From the NCBI GenBank assembly GCA_900471525.1, contig UCEZ01000029.1, forward strand, positions 62,001 through 126,000: 64,000 nt of DNA. Reading direction: 5' to 3'. The notes under the pieces were generated by a model. That model saw only the letters and a program-made list of their open reading frames with translations. It was not told the origin of the DNA and made no database searches. The stretch comes from Hyphomicrobiales bacterium (GTDB taxonomy: Bacteria; Pseudomonadota; Alphaproteobacteria; Rhizobiales; Rhizobiaceae). The translations under genes were made by a program, and so were the position numbers. Shown here piece after piece: positions 47,536 through 56,991 of the stretch (within the stretch, counting starts at the first letter, position 1; the number at the start of each line of letters is the position of its first letter).

Positions 47536-48558
47536 CTATTTAACCACCGCAATGCGCTCTTCGGCCTGCGCAGCAAGCTTGTTTAGATCGCGCTTCTTTC
47601 CCGCCAGCGCCTCGATCGCCGCGATCGCCAGGTCCGTGACGATGTAATCCGGTTTGTGGCCGAGATTGTGGATGCGCAGCAGTGTCGAGCCAGTGATGTC
47701 TTCGTGCAGTTGGCGCGAGTGGATTTCGGGAAGGACGACGCGGTCGGCATCGCCGGTGATGATCACCGTCGGTGCCTTGATCTCCTTGTAGCGCGGCGAG
47801 ACCCGCTTCACGTATTCGAGCAGATTGCCGATGTCGATCGCGTTGTAGCGAAAGGCGTTCGGTCTTATCGCCAGGTATGCAGCCGTCTCCTCTATGTAAT
47901 CGTCCGGACGAGGATTGGGCGCGAAGACGGACTTCGTGGCTTTGTCGATCGAAGCGAGACCCGCCGGCGGGGCGATGAGCGTGGCAAACAGCCAGCCAAG
48001 AACGGGTGTCTTGGTCGCGGTATAATACCATTCGATCCCGCCCGGCCAGGGATGCGTGGCAGGGGAGAGAAACAGAAGGCCTGCGACCATGTCCCTGTGG
48101 TTCAGGGCGAAGGTGGCGGCGATGGCGCCGCCGAAGGAATGGCTGATGATGATGGCTTTCTTGATGCCGCGTTTCTTCATCAAGGCTGCGATCGCGTCGG
48201 CTTGTCCGTCCGGATAGGCATTCTGTGGTCCGCCGCGATCCGAAAAGCCCAGCCCCGGTCTATCGAGGAACAGCATGTCCGCGCGTCCCTCCAGCTTGCT
48301 TCTGAAGGCGACCATCGGATCGCGCAGATTGGCGCTCGCCCCGTGGATGAAGACGAGGGTCGGAAGATCGGCGGTTTTCGGACGAGGCACGTAGACGCTG
48401 TTCATCCGGTATCCGCCGACGTCGATCCGTTCACCAGTGTTGGGATTGTCCCTCTCAAAAGCTGCCGCCTGGTAGGAACTGAAACCGAACCCTGTAACAA
48501 GCGCGGCGAGACATATGGAGGCGATGAACAGCATGAGTTTCCTGAAGGCGAAATACAT
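47536..48558 (-). CDS. Alpha/beta hydrolase with N-terminal membrane anchor
   Basis: A 340-aa alpha/beta-fold hydrolase. An N-terminal hydrophobic segment (LMLFIASICLAALVTGFGF) anchors or exports it. TLVFIHGASANLRDP is the oxyanion-hole region, IISHSFGGAIA (about residue 142) is the nucleophile elbow, TGDADRVV (about 276) supplies an acid and LGHKPDYI (about 302) the histidine. The substrate cannot be inferred. The ATG at 48558 directly follows an in-frame TTG; both are served by AGGAAGAG. Confidence 0.85.
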   Translation of the reverse strand: MYFAFRKLMLFIASICLAALVTGFGFSSYQAAAFERDNPNTGERIDVGGYRMNSVYVPRPKTADLPTLVFIHGASANLRDPMVAFRSKLEGRADMLFLDRPGLGFSDRGGPQNAYPDGQADAIAALMKKRGIKKAIIISHSFGGAIAATFALNHRDMVAGLLFLSPATHPWPGGIEWYYTATKTPVLGWLFATLIAPPAGLASIDKATKSVFAPNPRPDDYIEETAAYLAIRPNAFRYNAIDIGNLLEYVKRVSPRYKEIKAPTVIITGDADRVVLPEIHSRQLHEDITGSTLLRIHNLGHKPDYIVTDLAIAAIEALAGKKRDLNKLAAQAEERIAVVK

Positions 48559-48654
48559 CAATCACTCTTCCTCGCGCATACGCAATCGGCCGGATGGGTC
48601 GGTTATCGTCCGATACGAAGGAGAGCAGCCCGCAGTTTCACGGGACAAGACGAA

Positions 48655-49260
48655 TTAAGTGCGGTTGCCGGCAAGTTTTTCTTCCAGGTCGCCGAGCTGT
48701 TCCTGCGCCTTGCGGTCGGCTGGATAAATGTCGAGGAATTGTTCCCAGGCGCGAAGCGCCAGCTCATCCTTGCCGGCGGATGTCAGGATTGCGGCCATGC
48801 CGGCAAGAGCGCCGAAATGGCGCGGCTCGATGGCCAGCACCCGGTTGATATCGGACATGGATTTGCGGTAGTTGCCCATCTGGTAGTGCAGCGTGGCACG
48901 CTGATTCCAGCCTTCGACATATTGCGGCGAGAGATAAATGACCTGGTCGAAGATATCGAGGGCGGTTGCCTTGCGGTTCGATTCGACTGCTTTTGCCGCC
49001 CACTGCATCAGGAGATTGACGGAAGCACTGCCGGAATCCTGCCATTCGATACGAATCCGGTCGGAAATCTCGCGTGCCTTGTCCGGATCGCGTTCCCGCT
49101 TTAACTCGGCAAAAAGCGTGTCCAGCCGCTGCTTGGGCGTCGTCAATTCTGACGTTACCGCGGCTTGAGCTGCATCGGCGGCAAGGAGGGAAGGGGCGTT
49201 GACAACAGAAGCTACCAGCGCAAAGCCAAGAATCAAAAATGAAGACATGAGATTAGCCAT
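48655..49260 (-). CDS. Exported TPR-repeat protein
   Basis: A 201-aa protein with a signal peptide (FLILGFALVASVVNAPSLLA). Helix-pair repeats at about residues 75-190 match tetratricopeptide units (ALDIFDQVIYLSPQYVEGWNQRATL, SMSDINRVLAIEPRHFGALAGMA, ALRAWEQFLDIYPADRKAQ). It probably mediates protein contacts in the periplasm. A second Met at residue 5 is an alternative start. Confidence 0.85.
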   Translation of the reverse strand: MANLMSSFLILGFALVASVVNAPSLLAADAAQAAVTSELTTPKQRLDTLFAELKRERDPDKAREISDRIRIEWQDSGSASVNLLMQWAAKAVESNRKATALDIFDQVIYLSPQYVEGWNQRATLHYQMGNYRKSMSDINRVLAIEPRHFGALAGMAAILTSAGKDELALRAWEQFLDIYPADRKAQEQLGDLEEKLAGNRT

Positions 49261-49388
49261 GGCAGATAAGGTAGTCCGCCATGGCCGAAGATCAAATCAA
49301 ATTTGAGACATCAAACTGTTGAACCGTTTGAACGCCCAGCTTTCTTGAAAAGCGGCGTCCGAACGCACTCAATCCATATGTGATCGTT

Positions 49389-49408
49389 CCGAAAACTTTG
49401 GTTTTCGG
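49389..49408. terminator. Hairpin downstream of rpmJ
   Basis: CCGAAAAC (49389-49396) pairs with GTTTTCGG (49401-49408) around a 4-base loop, just past the rpmJ stop. There is no good T tract, so it may act as an RNA 3'-end stabiliser or weak terminator. Confidence 0.45.
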
Positions 49409-49421
49409 GTCACACTATGGA

Positions 49422-49547
49422 TCAGCCCTGACGGGCCTTGAAGCGCGGGTTCAGCTTGTTGATGATGTAGACGCGACCCTTGCGGCGAACCAGACGGTTT
49501 TCGCGATGACGGGCCTTCAGCGACTTGAGCGAATTTTTGATCTTCAT
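49422..49547 (-). CDS. rpmJ: 50S ribosomal protein L36 (type B)
   Basis: A 41-aa basic protein reading [18 protein letters not shown], then [19 protein letters not shown] and ARQG. This is the zinc-free, C- form of bacterial L36 common in alphaproteobacteria, without the Cys-x2-Cys motif. It lies alone between the TPR gene and purK, in a region of about 470 bases otherwise free of genes. Confidence 0.95.
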   Translation of the reverse strand: MKIKNSLKSLKARHRENRLVRRKGRVYIINKLNPRFKARQG

Positions 49548-49731
49548 TTTTCTGATCCGCAGTTTCGGCGAATCTGATTTCGCCGGTCTTTAACAATCAA
49601 AAGCGCGCTTGCAGACCGTTAAGGCCGAGCGCGCTCTTAGGGTGGCAGGCAAATAACCCGGCGTCGCAAAAGTGTCAACCGCAGAGAGCCGGTTTTCGCA
49701 GCGTCTTTCGGCTTTTCTATGGGTTAAACCA

Positions 49732-50781
49732 TCAGACAAGCCAGGTGACATGTCCCATTTTACGCCCTGGCCGCGCTTCTGTCTTGCCGTAAAGGTGAAC
49801 CAGCGCGTTCGGCTTGGCGAGCCAGGCCGGCAGATCGTTGATGTCGTCGCCGATCAAATTCTGCATGATGCAATCAGAATGGCGGGCACCGTCCGCCAGA
49901 GACAACCCGGTGATGGCGCGGATATGTTGTTCGAACTGGGAGACCACGCAGCCGGCTTCCGTCCAGTGGCCGGAATTGTGCACGCGCGGCGCTATCTCGT
50001 TGGCGATCAACGTCCCGTCTGCCAAAACGAAGAACTCCATGCCGATCACGCCGATATAACCGAGGGCCGTCAGCACGGCGGTCGCCGCCAGCCGAGCGGC
50101 CTCCACCGTTGCTTCGTTGACCGAAGCCGGAACGGTCGAGGTGTGAAGAATGCCGTTGCGATGGATGTTTTCCGCCGGGTCGAAGCAGGCGATCGTCCCA
50201 TCGGTGCCGCGTGCGGCAATGATCGAGATTTCGCGCTCGAACGGCACGAAGCTTTCGAGAATCAGTGGAACGCCGCCAAGCGCAAGGTAGGCGCCTGCGG
50301 GATCGTCGCCTTCGTTCTTGAAAACGCGCTGGCCCTTGCCGTCGTAGCCGAAGCGCCGCGTTTTCAGCACACCCTTGCCGGAGAAGTCGGCGAGCGCCTG
50401 CTCAAGCTGTTCCTGGCTGTCGATGGCATGGAAGCGCGCGGTCTCGATGCCGCAGCCGTTGAGAAACTGTTTTTCGGTCACGCGGTCCTGCGACACTTCC
50501 AGCGCCCGCGGAGGCGGGAAGACGGAAAGCGAGCGGGCGAGACACTCCGCAGCATCGACCGGAACGTTCTCGAATTCATAGGTGACGACATCACAAGCGG
50601 CAGCGAGCTGCTCCAGCGCCGATTTGTCGTCATAAGCTGAGACGATCTGGCCGTTGGCGACCTGCGCGGCCGGACAGTCGACCTGGGGTTCCAGGATGAT
50701 GGTGCGGAAATTCAGTCGTGCTGCGGCCATGGCAAGCATGCGGCCGAGCTGGCCGCCACCGATGATGCCGATCGTTCTCAT
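49732..50781 (-). CDS. purK: 5-(carboxyamino)imidazole ribonucleotide synthase
   Basis: A 349-aa ATP-grasp enzyme of purine synthesis that carboxylates AIR to N5-CAIR using ATP and bicarbonate. [17 protein letters not shown] opens the protein. [25 protein letters not shown] and VGVIGMEFF-like segments plus [12 protein letters not shown] are conserved in the family. Its ATG overlaps the purE stop by four bases, and it is the second gene of purE-purK. Confidence 0.96.
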   Translation of the reverse strand: MRTIGIIGGGQLGRMLAMAAARLNFRTIILEPQVDCPAAQVANGQIVSAYDDKSALEQLAAACDVVTYEFENVPVDAAECLARSLSVFPPPRALEVSQDRVTEKQFLNGCGIETARFHAIDSQEQLEQALADFSGKGVLKTRRFGYDGKGQRVFKNEGDDPAGAYLALGGVPLILESFVPFEREISIIAARGTDGTIACFDPAENIHRNGILHTSTVPASVNEATVEAARLAATAVLTALGYIGVIGMEFFVLADGTLIANEIAPRVHNSGHWTEAGCVVSQFEQHIRAITGLSLADGARHSDCIMQNLIGDDINDLPAWLAKPNALVHLYGKTEARPGRKMGHVTWLV

Positions 50782-51278
50782 GCCTTGTCCACGGGATATT
50801 CGGCAACCGCGGCGCTCTGCTGTTCGCGCCAGTCGTCGAGACGATCGGCGAGATCGGGATCGCTCAGCGCCAGAACGGCAGCAGCAAGGAGTGCTGCGTT
50901 GATGGCGCCCGCCCGACCGATGGCGAGCGTGCCGACGGGAATGCCGGCAGGCATCTGGACGATCGACAGAAGGCTGTCCTGACCGGATAGTGCCTTGGAC
51001 TGGACGGGAACGCCGAACACCGGCAGCGGTGTCATCGCTGCGGTCATTCCGGGCAGGTGCGCCGCGCCGCCGGCACCGGCGATGATGACCTTGAAGCCTT
51101 CGTCGCGGGCGCCTCTGGCAAAATTGATCAACCTGTCCACCGTGCGATGTGCTGAAACGATGCGGGCATCATAGGCGATGTCGAGGGCATCGAGCGTATC
51201 GGCGGCATTCTTCATGGTCTCCCAGTCGGACTGGCTTCCCATGATGATGGCGACGGGCGGGGTTGCTGCTTTCGTCAC
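50778..51278 (-). CDS. purE: N5-carboxyaminoimidazole ribonucleotide mutase
   Basis: A 166-aa enzyme that moves the carboxyl group of N5-CAIR to carbon 4. [26 protein letters not shown] and [15 protein letters not shown] are the class I PurE signatures. I use the GTG at 51278 with GGAACG upstream, giving the usual length; the frame stays open to 51338 in a Pro/Arg-rich extension unlike PurE. It overlaps purK by ATGA. Confidence 0.95.
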   Translation of the reverse strand: MTKAATPPVAIIMGSQSDWETMKNAADTLDALDIAYDARIVSAHRTVDRLINFARGARDEGFKVIIAGAGGAAHLPGMTAAMTPLPVFGVPVQSKALSGQDSLLSIVQMPAGIPVGTLAIGRAGAINAALLAAAVLALSDPDLADRLDDWREQQSAAVAEYPVDKA

Positions 51279-51359
51279 GTTGTTCGTTCCGCTTTGTTTG
51301 CAAGGCCGTGGCGTGGGCGACTGCCGTTTGCGGCGCACCCTTTCGGGTACGCGGCAGGT

Positions 51360-51563
51360 TCAGGCGATGATATCAGGAATGATCTGATCTTCGATCTTGG
51401 TGATCTTGTCCTTGATGATCAGTTTCTTCTTTTTCATCCGCTGGATGCGCAGGGCATCGCAGCCTGTCTGGATCATGGCGTTGATCGCAACATCATAGTC
51501 TTCATGTTCCTGCCTCAGCCGCGCTACGCTCAGTCTGAGTTCGGCCTGATCCTGATCTGGCAT
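51360..51563 (-). CDS. YdcH/DUF465 family small protein
   Basis: A 67-aa helical protein. LRLSVARLRQEHEDYDVAIN and RIQRMKKKKLIIKDKITKIEDQ match the DUF465 helical-hairpin pattern (conserved LKKKKLxLKDxI). The start at 51563 has GGGGAACC upstream. The function is unknown. It lies 80 bases downstream of the purE start in the same orientation as purEK but upstream of them, so it may lead that transcript. Confidence 0.88.
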   Translation of the reverse strand: MPDQDQAELRLSVARLRQEHEDYDVAINAMIQTGCDALRIQRMKKKKLIIKDKITKIEDQIIPDIIA

Positions 51564-51771
51564 TCATGGTTCCCCGTCGGCGCCGGCAGCAGATAGTCTG
51601 CTATCCGCATAAATCGAGCGTCGCTCTAGCACAGAATTGTTGGTAACGGGAAGTTATCCTTCGCCACGATTTCGCCTTCGACAAATGAAAAATTGCATGG
51701 CACACTAACTCGGTTAACGTGGAACATCCGGCCTTCCCCGCCGGGTGCAAGCAAAAGGAAGGGACTGCCAC

Positions 51772-51945
51772 ATGACCATTGAGGCTCATCTTGCAACGCT
51801 TGAGAAAAAACATGGTGTTCTGGAAGAGGAACTCCACTCGGCTCTCACCCAGCCGTCTGTCCAGGACCAACACATCGCCGACATCAAGCGTCGGAAGCTG
51901 CGCTTGAAGGACGAAATCGAAAAGATTCGCTCCTCAACTCATTGA
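51772..51945 (+). CDS. YdcH/DUF465 family small protein (second copy)
   Basis: A 57-aa helical protein starting at ATG 51772 after AAGGAAGGGAC. HLATLEKKHGVLEEELHSAL and IADIKRRKLRLKDEIEKI match DUF465. It is divergent from the other copy 209 bases away, and the two differ enough to be old paralogues. The function is unknown. Confidence 0.88.
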   Translation: MTIEAHLATLEKKHGVLEEELHSALTQPSVQDQHIADIKRRKLRLKDEIEKIRSSTH

Positions 51946-52138
51946 TTACGTAACGCAATCTCATTCATCGGGAGACTTTTGTTCCAGCGCGAAAATTGAC
52001 GACCGGAAAGCCAAAGTGAATTTTGACGGCCGGTTTCAAGCGTTGTCGATAAGCGGACTTGGTTGATGCGGACATGAGGTCCGCGAAAGGCCGCAAGTAC
52101 TGAGTTTCCCGATGTCTGCCCTTTCAGGGCCACGATCC

Positions 52139-52399
52139 TCACGACCAGAACTGATCCAGCCATAGATTGACCCGGTCGAAGCCGGGCTTGTTGATCGCGT
52201 AAATCCGCTTCGTGCCGCTTGCGGAAACGGAGACGAGATTTGAGTCCAGCAGCGCCTTGAGATGCTGCGACACCGCAGGGCGGCTGATCGGCAACCCTTC
52301 GGCGAGTTCGTTCACGGTACGCGGTGCGCGACGCAACTCCTCCAGCAGATATCGCCGGTTCGGATCCGAGATCGCATCGAAGGGATCAGCGTGTGACAT
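52139..52399 (-). CDS. ArsR-family transcriptional regulator
   Basis: An 86-aa winged-helix protein. FDAISDPNRRYLLEELRRAPRTVNELAEGLPISRPAVSQHLKAL-type sequence gives the ArsR HTH, with LDSNLVSVSASGTKRIYAIN as the wing. There is no cysteine cluster for metal sensing, so it belongs to the group resembling SdpR-type self-repressors rather than metal sensors. Its target is unknown; the TSUP gene lies 141 bases upstream on the same strand. Confidence 0.9.
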   Translation of the reverse strand: MSHADPFDAISDPNRRYLLEELRRAPRTVNELAEGLPISRPAVSQHLKALLDSNLVSVSASGTKRIYAINKPGFDRVNLWLDQFWS

Positions 52400-52540
52400 G
52401 AGTAAAAGCTAGGAGAATTCAAAGCGCTCGGCAAGTAAATTGTGCAATGCGGCAATGGAATTTTGCTGTGCGGTATGCAAGCCCGGCGTGCAGGATTTAT
52501 ACGTTGCAAAACGTGCTGCCGGGCTCGGCAGTTGAAGCGC

Positions 52541-53320
52541 TCAGTGCGTTGCCGCAAGTACGATGATCCCGTCATAGACGAGTTTCGATCCCGCAAGGAA
52601 CGCCATCGCGTACATGAATGGATAGAACACCTGCGGCTGCATGCGCCGGACCACCCAAGCGCCGGCCACTGTTGCCAGCATTGCGATCGGGAAAAGCGTC
52701 ATCGATGTTGTGAGGTTGCTGAGGTCCAGCTGCCCAAGCGCGAAATAGGGAATAAGCTTGATGGCATTGAGAATGGCGAAGAACCGCACGATCGTGCCGG
52801 TATATTCACGCGGCGGCAATTTGAGCGGCAGGGCGTAGATCTGGAACGGCGGGCCGCCGGCATGGGCGACAAAGCTGCCATAACCGGCAAAGGCCCCGAA
52901 GAACGTTGCCTGAACCGGTCTTTGCGGTTTGGCAGGCGTGATGATGCCTCGCCGAGTGCGCCAGATATTGTAGACATAGCGCAGCACGAAAAGAATGGTG
53001 ATTGTCCCGATGATCAGCCGCAGCGCGTCGCGCGGCACATAGGCTGCCGTTGCCCAGCCGATGGCGATACCTATGAGAGCGCCGGGCAACAGGATCTTCA
53101 GCGTCTTCGTGTCGCCGTGCTGGCGCCACATCCACAATGAGACCAGATCTGCGGCAATCAGGATCGGTAGCAGAAGGGCCGCCGCCTGTACCGGCGAAAC
53201 GGCCACCGAGAGCAAGGGCACGCCCATAAGCGAAAGCGCCTCGCCCATCCCTCCCTTGCTGAAGCCGACGAGCAAGACCGCCGGTATGGCGATGGCATAG
53301 AAGTGAAAATCGGGAAGCAT
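52541..53320 (-). CDS. Sulfite exporter TauE/SafE (TSUP) family permease
   Basis: A 259-aa integral membrane protein with about eight hydrophobic segments. VLLVGFSKGGMGEALSLMGVPLLSV near the N-terminus is the TSUP repeat signature, and its second copy is ATFFGAFAGYGSFVAHAGGPP (about 128-148). The family moves sulfur oxyanions or organosulfonates; the substrate here is unknown. The start at 53320 (MLPDFHFYAIAIP) is preferred over an upstream frame reaching 53461 that overlaps the divergent ThiE-like gene. Confidence 0.88.
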   Translation of the reverse strand: MLPDFHFYAIAIPAVLLVGFSKGGMGEALSLMGVPLLSVAVSPVQAAALLLPILIAADLVSLWMWRQHGDTKTLKILLPGALIGIAIGWATAAYVPRDALRLIIGTITILFVLRYVYNIWRTRRGIITPAKPQRPVQATFFGAFAGYGSFVAHAGGPPFQIYALPLKLPPREYTGTIVRFFAILNAIKLIPYFALGQLDLSNLTTSMTLFPIAMLATVAGAWVVRRMQPQVFYPFMYAMAFLAGSKLVYDGIIVLAATH

Positions 53321-53423
53321 GGGTATCGGTTGATCCTTTTGCCCGCAGGGTCTATCGCTTTTGCAGATTGAAATCGAGTAGGGATGGTGCACGAAAGCGC
53401 ATTTCACCCGGAACAGAGACATT

Positions 53424-54077
53424 ATGAGCAATACAGACAACCGCTGCCGCCTCGTCCTCATCGCGCCGGATATCGCCGATGTCGACAGCCGCGCGAAAAT
53501 CCTTGGCGGTGCGCTGCGGGGCGGCGACGTCGCCTCGGTGATCGTGCCGCAATATGACCTGGACGATCACACCTTCCAGAAACATGCCGAAGCGCTGGTG
53601 CCGCTGATCCAGGAAGCGGGCGCCGCGGCGCTTGTCGCCGGCGATACGCGGGTTGCGGGCCGTGTAAAGGCCGATGGCCTGCATGTCACGGGCAATGCGG
53701 AAGAACTTGCCGAGGCGATGGAGAAGTTTTCACCCAAGCTGATCGTCGGTGGCGGTAATGCCACGGACCGTCACCATGCGCTGGAAATGGGTGAAATCCG
53801 TCCGGATTACGTGTTTTTCGGCAAGGTCGATGGCGATATCAAGCCGGAGGCGCATCCGAAGAACGTGGCGCTCGCGGAATGGTGGGCCTCAATGATCGAA
53901 ATCCCGTGCATCGTCATGGGTGGCACCGATCCGGAATCGGTGGTGGCCGTTGCCGAGAGCGGCGCGGAATTCGTGGCGCTGCGTCTGGCCGTCTTCGCCG
54001 AGCCGGAACAGGCACCTGCCATCGTTGCAAGCGTGAATGCTCTTCTTGACGAAAAAGCGCCACGGTTTGAAGCTTAA
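53424..54077 (+). CDS. Thiamine-phosphate synthase-like protein
   Basis: A 217-aa TIM-barrel protein of the ThiE/TenI group. CRLVLIAPDI begins the barrel; VAGDTRVAGRVKADGLHV (about 74-91) aligns with the ThiE substrate loop; MGGTDPESVVAVAESGAEFVAL (about 168-189) is the phosphate-binding end. The usual ThiE 'ND...GVHLGQxD' signature is altered here to GD and GLHVTGN, so true thiamine-phosphate synthase activity is uncertain. It is followed nine bases later by a Sel1-repeat gene. Confidence 0.78.
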   Translation: MSNTDNRCRLVLIAPDIADVDSRAKILGGALRGGDVASVIVPQYDLDDHTFQKHAEALVPLIQEAGAAALVAGDTRVAGRVKADGLHVTGNAEELAEAMEKFSPKLIVGGGNATDRHHALEMGEIRPDYVFFGKVDGDIKPEAHPKNVALAEWWASMIEIPCIVMGGTDPESVVAVAESGAEFVALRLAVFAEPEQAPAIVASVNALLDEKAPRFEA

Positions 54078-54086
54078 GACATTTTC

Positions 54087-55289
54087 ATGTTGATCCGTCC
54101 TTCTCCATCGCTGCGCCGATTTCCGCTTCTTTTGTTAGGCGCTGCCCTTTTGGTTGCTCCTGCCAGCCTTCGTGCCGACGATGCGCTGCCGGGCGTGAAC
54201 GACCCTGCACCCGTTGCGGTACAAGGCGAAAACGATGAAGGCGCGGTTGAAAAACGCGGCCGCATCACGCCGTTCAACGGAGCAGCCCTGCCCGAGGGCG
54301 AAATTCCGGCTTTGCAGTCGCCGGAAGAGGCGAAGAAAGCTGATGAGGACGCAAGGAAGGCCGACGCAAAGAAGCTTGAGCCTTCGACCGGTGTCAATGT
54401 GCTTGAGCGGATGGGCGCCGAACTGCCCGCTCTGCCCCAAGAAAAGCCTTTCTCCGGCAAAGCCGACGATGCCTACGGCGCGTTCCAGCGCGGATACTAC
54501 CTGACGGCGATGGAATTGGCCCTGCCGCGGGCGCAGCTCGGCGATGCAGCCGCACAGACGCTGGTGGCGGAAATTTTCTCGCAAGGGCTCGGTGTTGCCC
54601 GCAACAGCAAGGACGCGGCCTTCTGGTATGGCCAGGCGGCCAATTCCGGTGATCCCGCCGCCATGTTCAAATACGCGCTTCTGCTCATGGAAGGTCGCGA
54701 TGTTCCAAGGGACAAGAAGAAGTCAGAAGAGCTGATGAAGAAGGCGGCCGATCTCGGCAATTCCTCCGCCCAGTTCAACTATGGTCAGCTGTTGGTCGCC
54801 GACATGCCAGGTGAAAAGGGCTTGAAGGCGGCGTTGCCCTATTATGAGAAATCGGCAGAGCAGGGCATTGCCGATGCGCAATATGCTCTGTCGCAGATCT
54901 ATCTGAATGTTGATGGGATCGATGAGAACAAGCGGGTGAAGGCACGCGATTGGCTGACGAGGGCGGCCCGTGCCGGGTTCGACACGGCCCAGCTCGATCT
55001 TGCCATCTGGATGGTCGATGGCGTCGGTGGTGATCGCAACCTCGACGAGGGCTTCAAGTGGATGCTGCGGGCAGCAAGAGGCGGTAACGTCGTTGCCCAG
55101 AACAAGCTGTCGCATCTTTACATCAACGCGATCGGCACGCGTCCAGATCCGATAGAGGCTGCCAAATGGTACGTTCTCTCGCGTCGCGCCGGGTTGAAGG
55201 ATCCTGCGCTTGAGGATTTTTATCTCGGTCTGACGGATGAGCAACAGAAGGCGGCGTTGAGCGCTGCCAACAAATACAGGTCGTCCTAA
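54087..55289 (+). CDS. Exported Sel1-repeat protein
   Basis: A 400-aa protein with a signal peptide (PLLLLGAALLVAPASLRA). An Asp/Glu/Pro-rich region follows (about 30-120). Sel1/TPR-like helical repeats then cover about 125-375 (GVARNSKDAAFWYGQAANSGDPAAM, GRDVPRDKKKSEELMKKAADLGN and similar units). It probably scaffolds periplasmic protein contacts. It begins nine bases after the ThiE-like stop codon, so the pair is co-transcribed. Confidence 0.88.
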   Translation: MLIRPSPSLRRFPLLLLGAALLVAPASLRADDALPGVNDPAPVAVQGENDEGAVEKRGRITPFNGAALPEGEIPALQSPEEAKKADEDARKADAKKLEPSTGVNVLERMGAELPALPQEKPFSGKADDAYGAFQRGYYLTAMELALPRAQLGDAAAQTLVAEIFSQGLGVARNSKDAAFWYGQAANSGDPAAMFKYALLLMEGRDVPRDKKKSEELMKKAADLGNSSAQFNYGQLLVADMPGEKGLKAALPYYEKSAEQGIADAQYALSQIYLNVDGIDENKRVKARDWLTRAARAGFDTAQLDLAIWMVDGVGGDRNLDEGFKWMLRAARGGNVVAQNKLSHLYINAIGTRPDPIEAAKWYVLSRRAGLKDPALEDFYLGLTDEQQKAALSAANKYRSS

Positions 55290-55395
55290 CCCTGTTTTAG
55301 CCGCAAGACTTGAACTTTCGGGGGTTTTGTGGTCTTGAAGCGCCGGATTGGCTGGCCGCAGGGGCGGCTCTCAGTTCTTTAGGGAATGCACCCCC

Positions 55396-55959
55396 ATGAA
55401 AATCAACGGCAACGAAATTCGCCCCGGCAGCGTTATCGAGCACAATGGCGGCCTGTGGGCTGCGGTCAAAAGCGTGACGGTAAAGCCGGGCAAGGGCGGC
55501 GCCTTCAATCAGGTCGAACTGAAGAACCTGATCGACGGCACCAAGCTCAACGAGCGTTTCCGCTCGTCCGAAACGGTTGAATTGGTGACGCTCGATCTCA
55601 AGGACTTCCAGTTCCTCTATGAAGAGGGCGAGGCTCTGGTGTTCATGGATGTAGAAAGCTATGAACAGCTGGAACTGCAGAAGGATTTCGTCGGCGATCG
55701 CGCCACCTTCCTGCAGGACGGCATGATGGTCTCGGTCAAGCTCTACGACGAGAAGCCGATCGGCATCTCGCTGCCCGACCAGGTGGTTCTGACGATCGCG
55801 GAAGCCGATCCGGTGGTGAAGGGGCAGACGGCAGCGTCCTCCTACAAGCCGGCGATCATGGAGAATGGCGTGCGCGTCATGGTTCCGCCGTTCGTGGAAG
55901 CCGGGGAGCGCATTCTGGTCGATACCAACGAAATTACCTATCTCCGCCGCGCGGACTGA
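55396..55959 (+). CDS. efp: Translation elongation factor P
   Basis: A 187-aa factor that relieves ribosome stalling at polyproline. The tip loop [12 protein letters not shown] carries the lysine (about residue 32) that is modified with beta-lysine in other bacteria. [17 protein letters not shown] and the C-terminal OB-fold ([26 protein letters not shown]) are typical. The start at 55396 has AGGGAATG upstream; earlier in-frame codons are non-coding. Confidence 0.96.
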   Translation: MKINGNEIRPGSVIEHNGGLWAAVKSVTVKPGKGGAFNQVELKNLIDGTKLNERFRSSETVELVTLDLKDFQFLYEEGEALVFMDVESYEQLELQKDFVGDRATFLQDGMMVSVKLYDEKPIGISLPDQVVLTIAEADPVVKGQTAASSYKPAIMENGVRVMVPPFVEAGERILVDTNEITYLRRAD

Positions 55960-55984
55960 TCCGCAGCGGCACGTCCAAAATTCT

Positions 55985-56008
55985 CCGGCCGTTCCTGCGG
56001 CCGGTTTT
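55985..56008 (+). terminator. Intrinsic terminator of efp
   Basis: CCGGCCG (55985-55991) pairs with CGGCCGG (55998-56004) around a 6-base loop and is followed by TTTTCT. It sits between efp and suhB, so some readthrough is possible. Confidence 0.75.
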
Positions 56009-56030
56009 CTGTTTCGAAGGAAAGCCAAAA

Positions 56031-56831
56031 ATGGCACGCTCAGCTCTTCTCAATGTCATGGTCCAGGCCGCGTTCAAGGCCGGCAAGTCCCTGGCGCGCG
56101 ATTTCGGCGAAGTGCAGAACCTGCAGGTCTCGTTGAAAGGTCCCGGCGACTATGTTTCGCAGGCCGACCGCAAGGCGGAAAAGCTGATCCGCGAGGAGCT
56201 TTTGAAGGCTCGCCCGACCTACGGCTTCCTCGGCGAGGAAAGCGAAGAGATCATCGGCACCGACGGTGCGCATCGCTGGATTGTCGATCCGCTGGATGGC
56301 ACGACCAACTTCCTGCATGGCATTCCGCATTTTGCGATTTCCGTCGCGCTGGAGCGCCAGGGCGAAGTCGTCGCCGCCGTCATTCTCAATCCGGCGACCG
56401 ACGAACTCTACACCGCCGAACGTGGCGGCGGAGCCTTTCTCAACGATCGCCGCCTGCGCGTTGCCGCCCGCAAGAACCTGTCGGATGCCGTCATCGGCAC
56501 CGGTACGCCGCATCTGGGCGTCGGCAACCACGGCACCTATCTGGTGGAACTGCGCCATGTGATGGGCGAAGTTGCCGGCGTGCGCCGCATGGGGGCTGCC
56601 TCGCTCGATCTTGCCTATGTCGCGGCTGGCCGTTTCGACGGTTTCTGGGAACGCGGCCTGATGCCGTGGGATCTTGCTGCGGGCATCCTTCTGATTCGCG
56701 AAGCCGGCGGCTGGGTTGCCGATATCGACGGCGGCAACAAGCCGATGGACGATGGCTCGATCGTGGCGGGCAACGAATATATCCGCAAGGCGCTGCATGA
56801 CGTGCTGCACCGCCCCATTCCTGGCAAATAA
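56031..56831 (+). CDS. suhB: Inositol monophosphatase family protein (SuhB-like)
   Basis: A 266-aa Mg-dependent phosphatase. GEESEEIIGTDG (about 67), VDPLDGTTNFLHGIPHFAISVAL (about 84) and MPWDLAAGILLIREAGG (about 209) are the metal- and substrate-binding signatures. SuhB also acts in rRNA transcription in E. coli. The ribosome site is AAGGAAAGCC. The family includes histidinol phosphatase homologues, so the name is by overall similarity. Confidence 0.92.
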   Translation: MARSALLNVMVQAAFKAGKSLARDFGEVQNLQVSLKGPGDYVSQADRKAEKLIREELLKARPTYGFLGEESEEIIGTDGAHRWIVDPLDGTTNFLHGIPHFAISVALERQGEVVAAVILNPATDELYTAERGGGAFLNDRRLRVAARKNLSDAVIGTGTPHLGVGNHGTYLVELRHVMGEVAGVRRMGAASLDLAYVAAGRFDGFWERGLMPWDLAAGILLIREAGGWVADIDGGNKPMDDGSIVAGNEYIRKALHDVLHRPIPGK

Positions 56832-56991
56832 GCACAGAATGGTGTGAACGGGCGGCTGTTTCATCCTGTTGATGTTGCCCGTTGTTTCCCCTTCAATTTG
56901 GCGCAAAGTTCCTCTAGTCTCCGCCCCAGCGCCGCCCTACCTGTTCTTGCAGGCAAGGCCGCAGCACTGGCAAACCGGAGAGTAGAGCCCC

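Noticed and set aside
53321-53423. A TPP riboswitch upstream of the ThiE-like gene
   Set aside because: The spacer is only about 100 bases and lacks the conserved THI-box sequence; the gene itself has an altered thiamine-synthase signature.
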